A DNA stretch of 6,595 nt from an uncultured Eubacteriales bacterium (GCA_902783795.1 CACZSO010000262.1:1-6595); one strand, 5' to 3'. Counted from the first letter of the stretch, positions 1 to 5,567 are shown. Program-made: numbers and translations. Notes: generated by a model from the letters alone, not told the origin.

Positions 1-1
1 A

Positions 2-688
2 AACGGAATCCACATCATCGACCTGCAGAAGACCGTAGGTATGGTTGACACCGCTTATAAGGCAGTGGCAGATATCGCTTCCCAGGGCGGCACCATCCTT
101 TTCGTAGGAACAAAGAAACAGGCTCAGGATGCTATCCGTGAAGCTGCTGAAAAGTGCGGCATGTTCTTTGTCAATCAGCGTTGGCTGGGCGGCATGCTGA
201 CAAACTTCAAGACCATCCAGACCCGTATCCAGCGGCTTCGCCAGATCGAGAAGATGTCTGAAGACGGAACCTTTGAGGTCCTTCCCAAGAAGGAAGTTGC
301 GAAACTTCAGAAAGAATGGGAAAAACTGGAAAAGAACATCGGCGGCATCAAGGAAATGAGAAAGATCCCGGATGCGATCTTCGTAGTAGACCCGAAGAAA
401 GAACGTATCTGTGTACAGGAAGCTCACAACTTAGGCATTACCCTGATCGGTATGTGCGATACAAACTGTGATCCTGAAGAACTGGATTACGTGATCCCCG
501 GCAATGATGATGCCATCCGTGCCGTGAAGCTGATCGTTGATGCCATGGCAAACGCTGTTATCGAGGCTAAGCAGGGCGAAGCTCATGAGACCACCGCTCC
601 TGTGAAGGAAGAAGCTGAAGAGATCGTCGAAGAAGCTGCTGAAGAGATCGCTGAAGAAGTCAAAGCTGAGACAGAAGACGAAGAATAA
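2..688 (+). CDS. rpsB: 30S ribosomal protein S2 (5' end missing)
   Basis: This is ribosomal protein S2, a late-assembling protein of the 30S subunit. The reading frame is open from base 2 to the TAA at 686-688, giving 228 visible residues. It enters in mid-protein with NGIHIIDLQKTVGMV, so by comparison with the family about 40 N-terminal residues lie outside the window. The ATG at 41 is internal and is not the start. Family signatures are plain: ILFVGTKKQA, FFVNQRWLGGMLTNFKT, PDAIFVVDPKKE and VIPGNDDAIRAVKLI. The last 27 residues form an acidic tail (14 Glu and 1 Asp) with an 8-residue periodicity. The tail makes the protein longer than the roughly 240 residues of E. coli S2. tsf follows after 36 bases with no terminator between them, so the two are almost certainly co-transcribed, as is usual for rpsB-tsf. 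The promoter and any S2 autoregulatory leader are outside the window. Confidence 0.98.
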   Translation, partial: NGIHIIDLQKTVGMVDTAYKAVADIASQGGTILFVGTKKQAQDAIREAAEKCGMFFVNQRWLGGMLTNFKTIQTRIQRLRQIEKMSEDGTFEVLPKKEVAKLQKEWEKLEKNIGGIKEMRKIPDAIFVVDPKKERICVQEAHNLGITLIGMCDTNCDPEELDYVIPGNDDAIRAVKLIVDAMANAVIEAKQGEAHETTAPVKEEAEEIVEEAAEEIAEEVKAETEDEE

Positions 689-710
689 GACTTTCACGAA
701 AGATAATACA

Positions 711-716
711 AGGAGG
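711..716 (+). promoter_or_regulatory. Shine-Dalgarno site that decides the tsf start
   Basis: AGGAGG lies 8 bases before the ATG at 725 but only 2 bases before the in-frame ATG at 719. Normal spacing favours 725 (protein beginning MQVTAAMVKE) over 719 (MIMQVT). Confidence 0.85.
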
Positions 717-724
717 ATATGATT

Positions 725-1663
725 ATGCAGGTTACTGCTGCAATGGTAAAAGAACTGCGTGAAATGACCGGCGCCGGTATGATGGACTGCAAAAAAGCCC
801 TGACCGAAGTCGACGGTGATATGGATAAAGCTGTAGAGTTTTTACGTGAAAAAGGCCTGGCCGGTATTGAAAAGAAGGCCGGCAGGATCGCTGCGGAAGG
901 CATCGTGAGAAACGCTGTTTCCGAAGATCTTAAGAGTGCTGTCGTCGTTGAAGTGAATGCTGAGACTGACTTCGTTGCCAAGAATGAAAAATTCCAGAGT
1001 TACGTTGAAGAAGTTGCACAGCAGATCCTGAATTCGGATGTGAAGGATGTGGAGAGCTTCATGGAAGAGAAGTGGGCTCTGGATCCTTCTATGACCGTCA
1101 GAGAAAAACTGGCTTCTATGATCTCCATCATCGGTGAGAACATGAATATCCGCCGTTTCGAGCGCATGTGTGTAGATGAGGGCTTCATCGCTTCTTATAT
1201 CCACGGCGGCGGAAAGATCGGTGTCCTTGTCAAGGTGGATTCCGATGTTTATAATGATGATCTGATGGAAATGGGCCGCAACATCTGCATGCAGGCCGCT
1301 GCCCTTAAGCCGCAGTTCTGCACCAGCCAGGAAGTTCCGGCTGATTTCATCGAGAAAGAGACTGAGATCTTAAAGGCTCAGATCGAAAATGACCCCAAGG
1401 AAGCTTCCAAGCCTGAAAACGTCAAGGCTGGCATCATCAAGGGCCGTATCAACAAAGAGCTGAAAGAGATCTGCCTGTTAGACCAGGTCTATGTTAAGGC
1501 TGAAGATGGTAAGCAGACCGTGAAGCAGTATATCGCCGAGACCGCTAAGGCTAATGGCGCAAAGGCTGCTGTCAGCGCTTTCTTACGTTTCGAGACCGGC
1601 GAAGGTCTGCAGAAGAGAGAAGAAGATTTTGCAGCCGAAGTCGCAAAGCAGATGAACAAATAA
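725..1663 (+). CDS. tsf: Elongation factor Ts
   Basis: EF-Ts is the cytoplasmic guanine-nucleotide exchange factor that releases GDP from EF-Tu during translation elongation. From the start at 725 the protein has 312 residues, somewhat longer than E. coli EF-Ts (about 283). The N-terminal UBA-like domain spans about residues 1-50 and carries the signature ELREMTGAGMMDCKKAL. The core begins near residue 70 and holds TDFVAKN at 81-87, the segment known in the family to contact the EF-Tu nucleotide-binding domain. The second core half holds HGGGKIGVLVK at about 160-170. The C-terminus is a charged helical segment ending EEDFAAEVAKQMNK. The start at 725 is chosen because the AGGAGG at 711-716 is correctly spaced for it. 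An in-frame ATG two codons upstream would add only Met-Ile. The gene sits 36 bases after rpsB in the same transcription unit. It is followed by two hairpins and then argS; the pyrH and frr genes that follow tsf in many bacteria are not here. No key residue looks to be missing. Confidence 0.98.
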   Translation: MQVTAAMVKELREMTGAGMMDCKKALTEVDGDMDKAVEFLREKGLAGIEKKAGRIAAEGIVRNAVSEDLKSAVVVEVNAETDFVAKNEKFQSYVEEVAQQILNSDVKDVESFMEEKWALDPSMTVREKLASMISIIGENMNIRRFERMCVDEGFIASYIHGGGKIGVLVKVDSDVYNDDLMEMGRNICMQAAALKPQFCTSQEVPADFIEKETEILKAQIENDPKEASKPENVKAGIIKGRINKELKEICLLDQVYVKAEDGKQTVKQYIAETAKANGAKAAVSAFLRFETGEGLQKREEDFAAEVAKQMNK

Positions 1664-1666
1664 TCC

Positions 1667-1683
1667 TGTGATCTGTTATCACA
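1667..1683 (+). other. Small hairpin directly after tsf
   Basis: TGTGAT at 1667-1672 is the exact reverse complement of ATCACA at 1678-1683, giving a 6-bp stem with the 5-base loop CTGTT. It begins four bases after the tsf stop codon and has no T-run, so it is unlikely to terminate transcription alone. It sits six bases before the stronger hairpin at 1690. Possible roles are protecting the 3' end of the rpsB-tsf message or modulating the next hairpin. A fortuitous repeat cannot be excluded. Confidence 0.45.
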
Positions 1684-1689
1684 TCAGAC

Positions 1690-1725
1690 GGCACTCCCGA
1701 TCTTTATCGGGAGTGCCCATGTTTT
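1690..1725 (+). terminator. Terminator-like hairpin between tsf and argS
   Basis: GGCACTCCCGAT at 1690-1701 pairs perfectly with ATCGGGAGTGCC at 1706-1717, giving a 12-bp stem with a CTTT loop. The T-run is short (TTTT at 1722-1725) and is offset four bases from the stem by CATG. The structure is thus a strong stem with a weak U-tract. That fits partial termination, which would lower argS expression relative to rpsB-tsf, rather than a complete stop. The argS ribosome binding site (AGAGG, 1726-1730) starts immediately after the T-run, and no convincing argS promoter is visible in the gap. Confidence 0.75.
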
Positions 1726-1736
1726 AGAGGTACAGT

Positions 1737-3494
1737 ATGAATCTTCTGAAATCACTGAATATCAGTCTTTCAATGGCTTTTGAAAAAGCCGGCTATGATA
1801 CGCAATATGCCACAGCTGCTCTGTCAAACCGTCCGGATCTCTGTGAATTTCAGTGCAACGGCGCCATGGCCCTGGCGAAGCAGGCTCATAAAGCGCCTTT
1901 TGTCATCGCCGAAGAGATCGTGGCCTGTATCGATGAAAACGGCCCTTTTTCAAAGGTTGAAGCTGTCCGGCCGGGATTTATCAACCTGACCCTCAGCAGC
2001 CGTTTTCTGGCCGGTTTTCTTAAGGATATGGCCACAACAGAGAAGTTCGGCACTGATCTTCCGAAAAAGAAGACTGTCATGGTAGATTACGGCGGCGCCA
2101 ATGTGGCGAAGCCACTTCATATCGGACATTTACGCTCAGCCGTCATCGGCGAAGCGGTAAAGAGGCTTCTTAAATATCTGGGCCACGAAACCATCGGCGA
2201 CGTGCATCTGGGCGACTGGGGTCTGCAGATCGGTCTGATCATAGAAGAAGTAAAGAAAAGGATGCCGTATCTTCCTTACTTTGACCCTTCATACAACGGG
2301 CCTTATCCGGAAGAAGCTCCTTTTACGATCGGTGAACTTGAAGAGATCTACCCGGCAGCCTCAGCGCGTGCAAAAGAGGATCCCGATTTTGCCGAAGCCG
2401 CACACCTGAATACCGTGCAGCTCCAGGCCGGTTACCCACCGTATAAAGCACTCTGGCAGCATATCATCAATGTTTCCGTGGAAGACCTGAAGAAAAATTA
2501 TGATAACCTGGATGTGCACTTTGAACTCTGGAAAAAAGAATCGGATGCAGAGCCTTTTATTCCTGACATGATCCGGGATATGAAGGAAAAAGGGATCGCC
2601 TATATTTCAGAAGGTGCCCTGGTGGTGGATATCACAGAGCCCGGCGACTCACGTGAACTGCCTCCGTGCCTGATCCAGAAATCCGACGGCGCCTCTTTAT
2701 ATGCCACTACAGATCTGGCCACCCTGATCTGGCGTATGCGGGATTATGATCCCGACCAGATCATTTATCTGGCCGACAAGCGCCAGGAGCTGCATTATAC
2801 CAGTTTCTTCAGAGTCGCAAGGAAGGCAGGTCTTGTAAAGCCTGAAACAGAACTTGACTTTATCGGTTTCGGCACCATGAACGGTAAGGACGGAAAACCC
2901 TTTAAGACCAGGGCCGGCGGTGTCATGCGGCTGGAAGCCCTGATCGAAGAGATCAATGAGGCTGTCCTGAATAAAATGAAAGAGCGGTACTCAGAAGATG
3001 AGCTGGATGAAGAAACCGTGAAGATGGTAGGCCTTTCCGCCATTAAATACGGCGATCTTTCCAATCAGGCTACAAAGGATTATAACTTTGACATCGACCG
3101 TTTTGCCTCCTTTGAAGGTAATACCGGGCCTTACATCCTGTACACCATCGTCCGGATCAAGTCTATTCTGCGGAAGGCAGAGGAGACTGAAGTCCCGCCG
3201 GAAAAGATGAAAGCACTTCAGGATTCCGGTGAGAGTATCAAGGCTTTGATGAAAGCCCTGGCCACTTTCCCGGAGATGATCACCGGTGCGGCAGAAGATC
3301 TGGCTCCCCACAGGATCTGCGGCTATATTTACCAGGTCTGTGATGCGTTTAATTCTTTCTATCATGAGACGCAGATCTTGAAAGAAGAGGATGCAGAGAA
3401 ACGGGAAGCCTATCTGGCACTTCTGACACTGACACGGGATATCCTGACCACTTGTATTCACATCCTGGGCTTTGAAGCTCCTGAAAAAATGTAA
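1737..3494 (+). CDS. argS: Arginyl-tRNA synthetase
   Basis: This class I aminoacyl-tRNA synthetase attaches arginine to tRNA-Arg using ATP, in the cytoplasm. The protein has 585 residues, within the family's normal range. The N-terminal domain that recognises the tRNA D-loop covers about residues 1-105. The Rossmann-fold catalytic domain starts with ANVAKPLHIGHLRS, in which the HIGH box is at residues 128-131. GDVHLGDWGLQIG (154-166) and SDGASLYATTDLA (316-328) are further ArgRS signatures. Instead of a canonical KMSK box there is GKDGKPFKTRAGG (383-395), which is normal for most ArgRS. The C-terminal DALR anticodon-binding domain begins near 460 with EGNTGPYILYTIVRIKSIL. The start at 1737 has AGAGG six bases upstream, a modest ribosome binding site. 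The gene lies 73 bases downstream of tsf, beyond a terminator-like hairpin and with no clear promoter of its own, so expression probably depends on read-through. It converges with rho. The leader is too short for a T-box riboswitch. Confidence 0.97.
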   Translation: MNLLKSLNISLSMAFEKAGYDTQYATAALSNRPDLCEFQCNGAMALAKQAHKAPFVIAEEIVACIDENGPFSKVEAVRPGFINLTLSSRFLAGFLKDMATTEKFGTDLPKKKTVMVDYGGANVAKPLHIGHLRSAVIGEAVKRLLKYLGHETIGDVHLGDWGLQIGLIIEEVKKRMPYLPYFDPSYNGPYPEEAPFTIGELEEIYPAASARAKEDPDFAEAAHLNTVQLQAGYPPYKALWQHIINVSVEDLKKNYDNLDVHFELWKKESDAEPFIPDMIRDMKEKGIAYISEGALVVDITEPGDSRELPPCLIQKSDGASLYATTDLATLIWRMRDYDPDQIIYLADKRQELHYTSFFRVARKAGLVKPETELDFIGFGTMNGKDGKPFKTRAGGVMRLEALIEEINEAVLNKMKERYSEDELDEETVKMVGLSAIKYGDLSNQATKDYNFDIDRFASFEGNTGPYILYTIVRIKSILRKAEETEVPPEKMKALQDSGESIKALMKALATFPEMITGAAEDLAPHRICGYIYQVCDAFNSFYHETQILKEEDAEKREAYLALLTLTRDILTTCIHILGFEAPEKM

Positions 3495-3512
3495 ATGATT
3501 ACTTAATAAGTG

Positions 3513-3547
3513 ACGCCGGAGGGGCCGATCCTCCGGCGTTTGTCTTT
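3513..3547 (+). terminator. Rho-independent terminator of argS, shared with convergent rho
   Basis: ACGCCGGAGG at 3513-3522 pairs perfectly with CCTCCGGCGT at 3530-3539, a 10-bp GC-rich stem with a 7-base loop. T-rich sequence follows on the plus strand (TTTGTCTTT, 3539-3547). It begins 18 bases after the argS stop and lies 15 bases beyond the rho stop on the other strand. On the minus strand the stem is followed only by CACTTATT, so it is a better terminator for argS than for rho. It may still block convergent transcription in both directions. Confidence 0.85.
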
Positions 3548-3562
3548 CAGCTGGACAAATGA

Positions 3563-4981
3563 TTAATTCATGGGAACGACTCGTTCAAGTTTAGCGATAA
3601 ATTCCTCGTTTGTTTTTGTCAGGGCAAATAAATTCAGCAGCTGTTCCGTGGCTTCTTCCGGCCGGCTGCCCGAAGTCATGCTGCGGATCTTTGCCACGGC
3701 TTCCTGTTCCGCCTTTGTGAGCAGCAGGTCATCCCGCCGGGTAGAAGTCTTCAAAAGATCGATAGCCGGGAAAATGCGGTGTTCCGAAAGCCGGCGGTCC
3801 AGCACCAGTTCCATATTACCGGTACCTTTGAACTCCTCGTAGACCACATCGTCCAGTCTGGACCCTGTATCCACCAGGGCAGTCGCAAGGATCGTAAGAG
3901 ATCCGCCTTCCCTCATGGCTCTGGCAGCGCCGAAGAAACGTTTTGGCATATACAAAGCTGCGGGATCGAGACCGCCGGACAATGTCCTTCCGGAAGGGGT
4001 AACAGTTATGTTATAAGCCCGCGTCAGCCGGGTAATGGAATCCAGCAGGATCACAACGTCCTGTTTCATCTCCACCAGACGCTTCGCCCGTTCTATGACC
4101 ATTTCTGATACACGTTTATGATGCTCCGGCAGCTCATCGAAAGTAGAAAAAACCACTTCCACATTAGGCCCCTTGACCGTCTCTATCATATCCGTCACTT
4201 CCTCCGGCCGCTCATCGATCAAGAGGACGATGAGATGGAGGTCCGGATGGTTTTCCAAAAGGGCATGCGCGATCTGTTTTAAAAGTGTAGTCTTACCAAC
4301 CTTAGGCTGGGCCACGATCATGCCGCGCTGACCCCTGCCCACCGGGCAGAGCAGGTCGACGATACGAAGCGAGAGCTCCGCATCCTTCCTTTCCAGATGC
4401 AGACGGTCGTGAGGAAATACCGGTGTCAGATTCTCAAAAGCCGTCAGCTTAGAATGATTCTGGATAGACATTCCATTAATGCTGCTGATAAACAGAATCG
4501 CTGAAAACTTCTCATTCGGACCTTTGATCCTCCTGGTCCCGGTAATGATATCGCCCGTCTTCAGATTAAACTTTTTGATCTGGGAGGGCGCCACATAAAT
4601 ATCATCCTCCCCGGGAAGATAACCATTGGAACGAAGGAAACCAAAACCATCCGGCATGACCTCCAGTACACCCTCCGCCTTATCACCGGAATCCAGATCC
4701 CTGAGATTCTTAACAGGATCCGCTTCCCGCGTACTTCTAGAACTCTCCGGGGCTTCATCCCTGGAAAGAACTGCCGAAGCCTGGACCTCCGGAAAAGGAA
4801 CTTCCTTTACTTCTTCCTGCACATTTTCCTGTGAAGCCTCCTGCACCTGTTCCTTCTCATAAAGCTCCACCAGCGCATCGATCAACTGCGCCTTTCTCAG
4901 CGTATAAATATCCGGAATATGCTTCTGCCTCGCAAGCGCACGGATCTCAGAAACCGGCAAAGTCTGCAGCTTCGCTTTCAT
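3563..4981 (-). CDS. rho: Transcription termination factor Rho
   Basis: Rho is a hexameric RNA helicase/ATPase that binds nascent RNA and terminates transcription. The protein has 472 residues from the ATG at 4981. Residues 1-40 form the small N-terminal Rho helical domain (LPVSEIRALARQ). A hydrophilic insert at about 44-100, rich in Glu, Gln and Ser, separates it from the cold-shock-like RNA-binding domain at about 103-170 (EGVLEVMPDGFGFLRS). The ATPase domain has Walker A AQPKVGKT (224-231), Walker B VVILLD (309-314), the Q-loop region SGGLDPAALYMPKRFFGAAR (335-354), and GTGNMELVLDRR, in which Arg396 matches the family's arginine finger. All core motifs look intact. The start is supported by AAGGAG six bases upstream. 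An in-frame TTG at 5044 would add 21 hydrophobic residues without a ribosome binding site and is rejected. The gene converges with argS and is divergent from groESL. Its own promoter is visible at 5066-5094. Confidence 0.98.
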   Translation of the reverse strand: MKAKLQTLPVSEIRALARQKHIPDIYTLRKAQLIDALVELYEKEQVQEASQENVQEEVKEVPFPEVQASAVLSRDEAPESSRSTREADPVKNLRDLDSGDKAEGVLEVMPDGFGFLRSNGYLPGEDDIYVAPSQIKKFNLKTGDIITGTRRIKGPNEKFSAILFISSINGMSIQNHSKLTAFENLTPVFPHDRLHLERKDAELSLRIVDLLCPVGRGQRGMIVAQPKVGKTTLLKQIAHALLENHPDLHLIVLLIDERPEEVTDMIETVKGPNVEVVFSTFDELPEHHKRVSEMVIERAKRLVEMKQDVVILLDSITRLTRAYNITVTPSGRTLSGGLDPAALYMPKRFFGAARAMREGGSLTILATALVDTGSRLDDVVYEEFKGTGNMELVLDRRLSEHRIFPAIDLLKTSTRRDDLLLTKAEQEAVAKIRSMTSGSRPEEATEQLLNLFALTKTNEEFIAKLERVVPMN

Positions 4982-4987
4982 AAACAA

Positions 4988-4993
4988 CTCCTT
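4988..4993 (-). promoter_or_regulatory. Shine-Dalgarno site that decides the rho start
   Basis: On the minus strand AAGGAG precedes the ATG at 4981 by six bases. This supports the start at 4981 over the in-frame TTG at 5044. The site is flanked by the AT-only palindrome TATAAATTTATA (4997-5008), which leaves the ribosome binding site in weakly structured RNA. Confidence 0.85.
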
Positions 4994-5065
4994 ATATATA
5001 AATTTATAAAAAACCTTCAGGGTAAAAAATAAAAAGACATGCAAAGAAAATAAAACGATGCCTAA

Positions 5066-5094
5066 ACTCTACCACAAACACACAAAAAAGTCAA
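5066..5094 (-). promoter_or_regulatory. Predicted sigma-A promoter of rho (extended -10)
   Basis: Read on the minus strand, the -35 box is TTGACT (5094-5089, five of six consensus bases). A 17-base spacer and the -10 box TAGAGT (5071-5066, four of six) follow. The -10 is preceded by TG and one base, an extended -10 that compensates for the weaker hexamer. Transcription would start near 5059 and give a U-rich leader of roughly 78 bases before the rho ATG. No other minus-strand candidate close to rho is better. Confidence 0.65.
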
Positions 5095-5098
5095 CAAA

Positions 5099-5108
5099 CC
5101 TGTACAGG
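5099..5108. promoter_or_regulatory. Perfect 10-bp palindrome next to the rho -35 box
   Basis: CCTGTACAGG is a complete palindrome, four bases upstream of the predicted rho -35 hexamer. Its position would suit a dimeric DNA-binding regulator. No regulator can be named from the sequence, and a single 10-bp palindrome could arise by chance. Confidence 0.3.
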
Positions 5109-5117
5109 CACCCGTAT

Positions 5118-5150
5118 AACTTCCCCAGTTAAACATACAAAACTTCCCCA
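5118..5150. repeat. Pair of 10-bp direct repeats upstream of rho
   Basis: AACTTCCCCA occurs at 5118-5127 and again at 5141-5150, a spacing of 23 bases or about two helical turns. The pair is upstream of the predicted rho promoter and to the left of the GC-rich island. The repeats are identical over ten bases, and their flanks differ. They could be binding sites for one regulator on the same face of the helix; the function is unknown. Confidence 0.4.
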
Positions 5151-5165
5151 AGATTCATTTCTTAC

Positions 5166-5312
5166 GGCCAGCACACCTCATCCTGTCAAGGGGAGAATAT
5201 AATACTTCTCCGGGAGTGTGTGGTCTTAAGCACTTAGCGAGGCAAACCCGCAGGGTGAAGGCGAGCTTACGTGCCGTTAGGGCACCGGACCCAAGCGGAA
5301 GCGCCTCCCGGA
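5166..5312 (+). other. Structured element with two competing folds, family unknown
   Basis: Fold A is local. GGCCA-g-CACAC (5166-5176) pairs with GTGTG-TGGTC (5216-5225), ten pairs with one bulge and one G-U. It encloses GGAGAA/TTCTCC (5192-5197 with 5206-5211). Fold B is long-range. TCCGGGAG (5209-5216) pairs perfectly with CTCCCGGA (5305-5312) and can extend through 5218-5220 with 5302-5304. It encloses TGGTC/GGACCCA (5221-5225 with 5287-5293), TAAGC/GCTTA (5227-5231 with 5265-5269), ACCC/GGGT (5246-5249 with 5253-5256) and GTGCC/GGCAC (5271-5275 with 5281-5285). The two folds share bases 5206-5225, so they exclude each other. I do not recognise this as RNase P RNA, tmRNA, SRP RNA or a familiar riboswitch. 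It could be an unannotated RNA, a regulatory leader or a dispersed palindromic repeat. The transcribed strand is unproven; plus is given because the pairs were read that way. Confidence 0.4.
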
Positions 5313-5356
5313 AAGTACTATATGTCACCGCAGGCAGATATACAAAGCAGCGGGGA

Positions 5357-5430
5357 GGCCACGTACGGTAGAAAGGCCAGTATGTAGAGGAGTGGCCACG
5401 TACAGCAGAAAGGCCGGTAAGTGGAGGGGG
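5357..5430. repeat. 37-base tandem duplication
   Basis: Two adjacent copies (5357-5393 and 5394-5430) match at 30 of 37 positions. Both begin GGCCACGTAC, share AGAAAGGCC at the same offset, and end in a purine-rich GAGG segment. Each copy contains two GGCC tetramers, and the junction forms the 8-bp palindrome GTGGCCAC (5392-5399). The divergence between copies suggests an old duplication. It abuts the structured element on its left and the groES promoter region on its right. Function unknown. Confidence 0.8.
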
Positions 5431-5480
5431 GTGACCAGGGTGAAGAACAGTGAAAATTTCGTGTTTTGGAGAGATAAAGG

Positions 5481-5508
5481 TTGACATTAAGAAAAAAAGT
5501 GGTATGAT
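5481..5508 (+). promoter_or_regulatory. Sigma-A promoter of groESL
   Basis: The -35 box is a perfect TTGACA (5481-5486). A 16-base spacer and the -10 box TATGAT (5503-5508, five of six consensus bases) follow. TG plus one base precedes the -10, so this is also an extended -10. Transcription would start near 5515, a few bases before the CIRCE operator. This is the usual geometry for HrcA repression of a vegetative promoter. Confidence 0.88.
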
Positions 5509-5520
5509 AAACAATGTAGG

Positions 5521-5547
5521 TTAGCACTCGTTGAGGTCGAGTGCTGA
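5521..5547. promoter_or_regulatory. CIRCE operator (HrcA binding site)
   Basis: TTAGCACTC (5521-5529), nine bases, then GAGTGCTGA (5539-5547). The consensus is TTAGCACTC-N9-GAGTGCTAA, so the left arm is perfect and the right arm differs by one base (A to G at 5546). CIRCE is the known operator of the heat-shock repressor HrcA. It lies just downstream of the predicted start of transcription and inside the 5' leader of groES, so it would also form a hairpin in the mRNA. Confidence 0.95.
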
Positions 5548-5567
5548 TTTTACGAATACATCACAAA

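Noticed and set aside
719..724. tsf start at the ATG at 719
   Set aside because: Only two bases separate it from AGGAGG, too close for efficient initiation. The ATG at 725 has normal spacing and matches EF-Ts N-termini.
1664..1736. T-box riboswitch in front of argS
   Set aside because: The gap is only 73 bases. A T-box leader needs a much longer region with a specifier loop and the conserved T-box sequence, and neither is present.
5012..5030. Small terminator in the rho leader (minus strand, ACC...GGT followed by T-run)
   Set aside because: The stem is only about three base pairs, too short to terminate, although the T-run after it is good.
4982..5044. N-terminal extension of Rho from a TTG at 5044
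   Set aside because: It would add a hydrophobic 21-residue stretch not typical of Rho, without a ribosome binding site. The ATG at 4981 has AAGGAG at ideal spacing and a canonical N-terminus.
5198..5203. Plus-strand promoter at the perfect TATAAT
   Set aside because: No acceptable -35 hexamer lies 16-18 bases upstream and there is no TG extension. The hexamer falls in the loop of hairpin GGAGAA/TTCTCC.
5166..5430. Known housekeeping RNA (RNase P RNA, tmRNA, SRP RNA) or tRNA
   Set aside because: None of the conserved sequence blocks of these RNAs could be found, and there is no tRNA TPsiC arm or cloverleaf. A 6S-like RNA cannot be strictly excluded by eye, but nothing positive supports it.
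5357..5430. CRISPR array
   Set aside because: Only two adjoining copies with 7 mismatches and no spacers between them, and no cas genes nearby. This is a tandem duplication.
5155..5514. Minus-strand open frame of 119 codons across the island
   Set aside because: It begins at TTG, lies antisense to the groES promoter and has no ribosome binding site at the TTG or at the first internal ATG. The translation is rich in Pro, Leu and Arg with no recognisable family. The open frame probably reflects base composition of the repeat-rich island.
5318..5527. Minus-strand 69-codon frame overlapping the same region
   Set aside because: It overlaps the previous frame, covers the tandem duplication and the groES promoter, and has no start signals. 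It is a shadow of the repeats.
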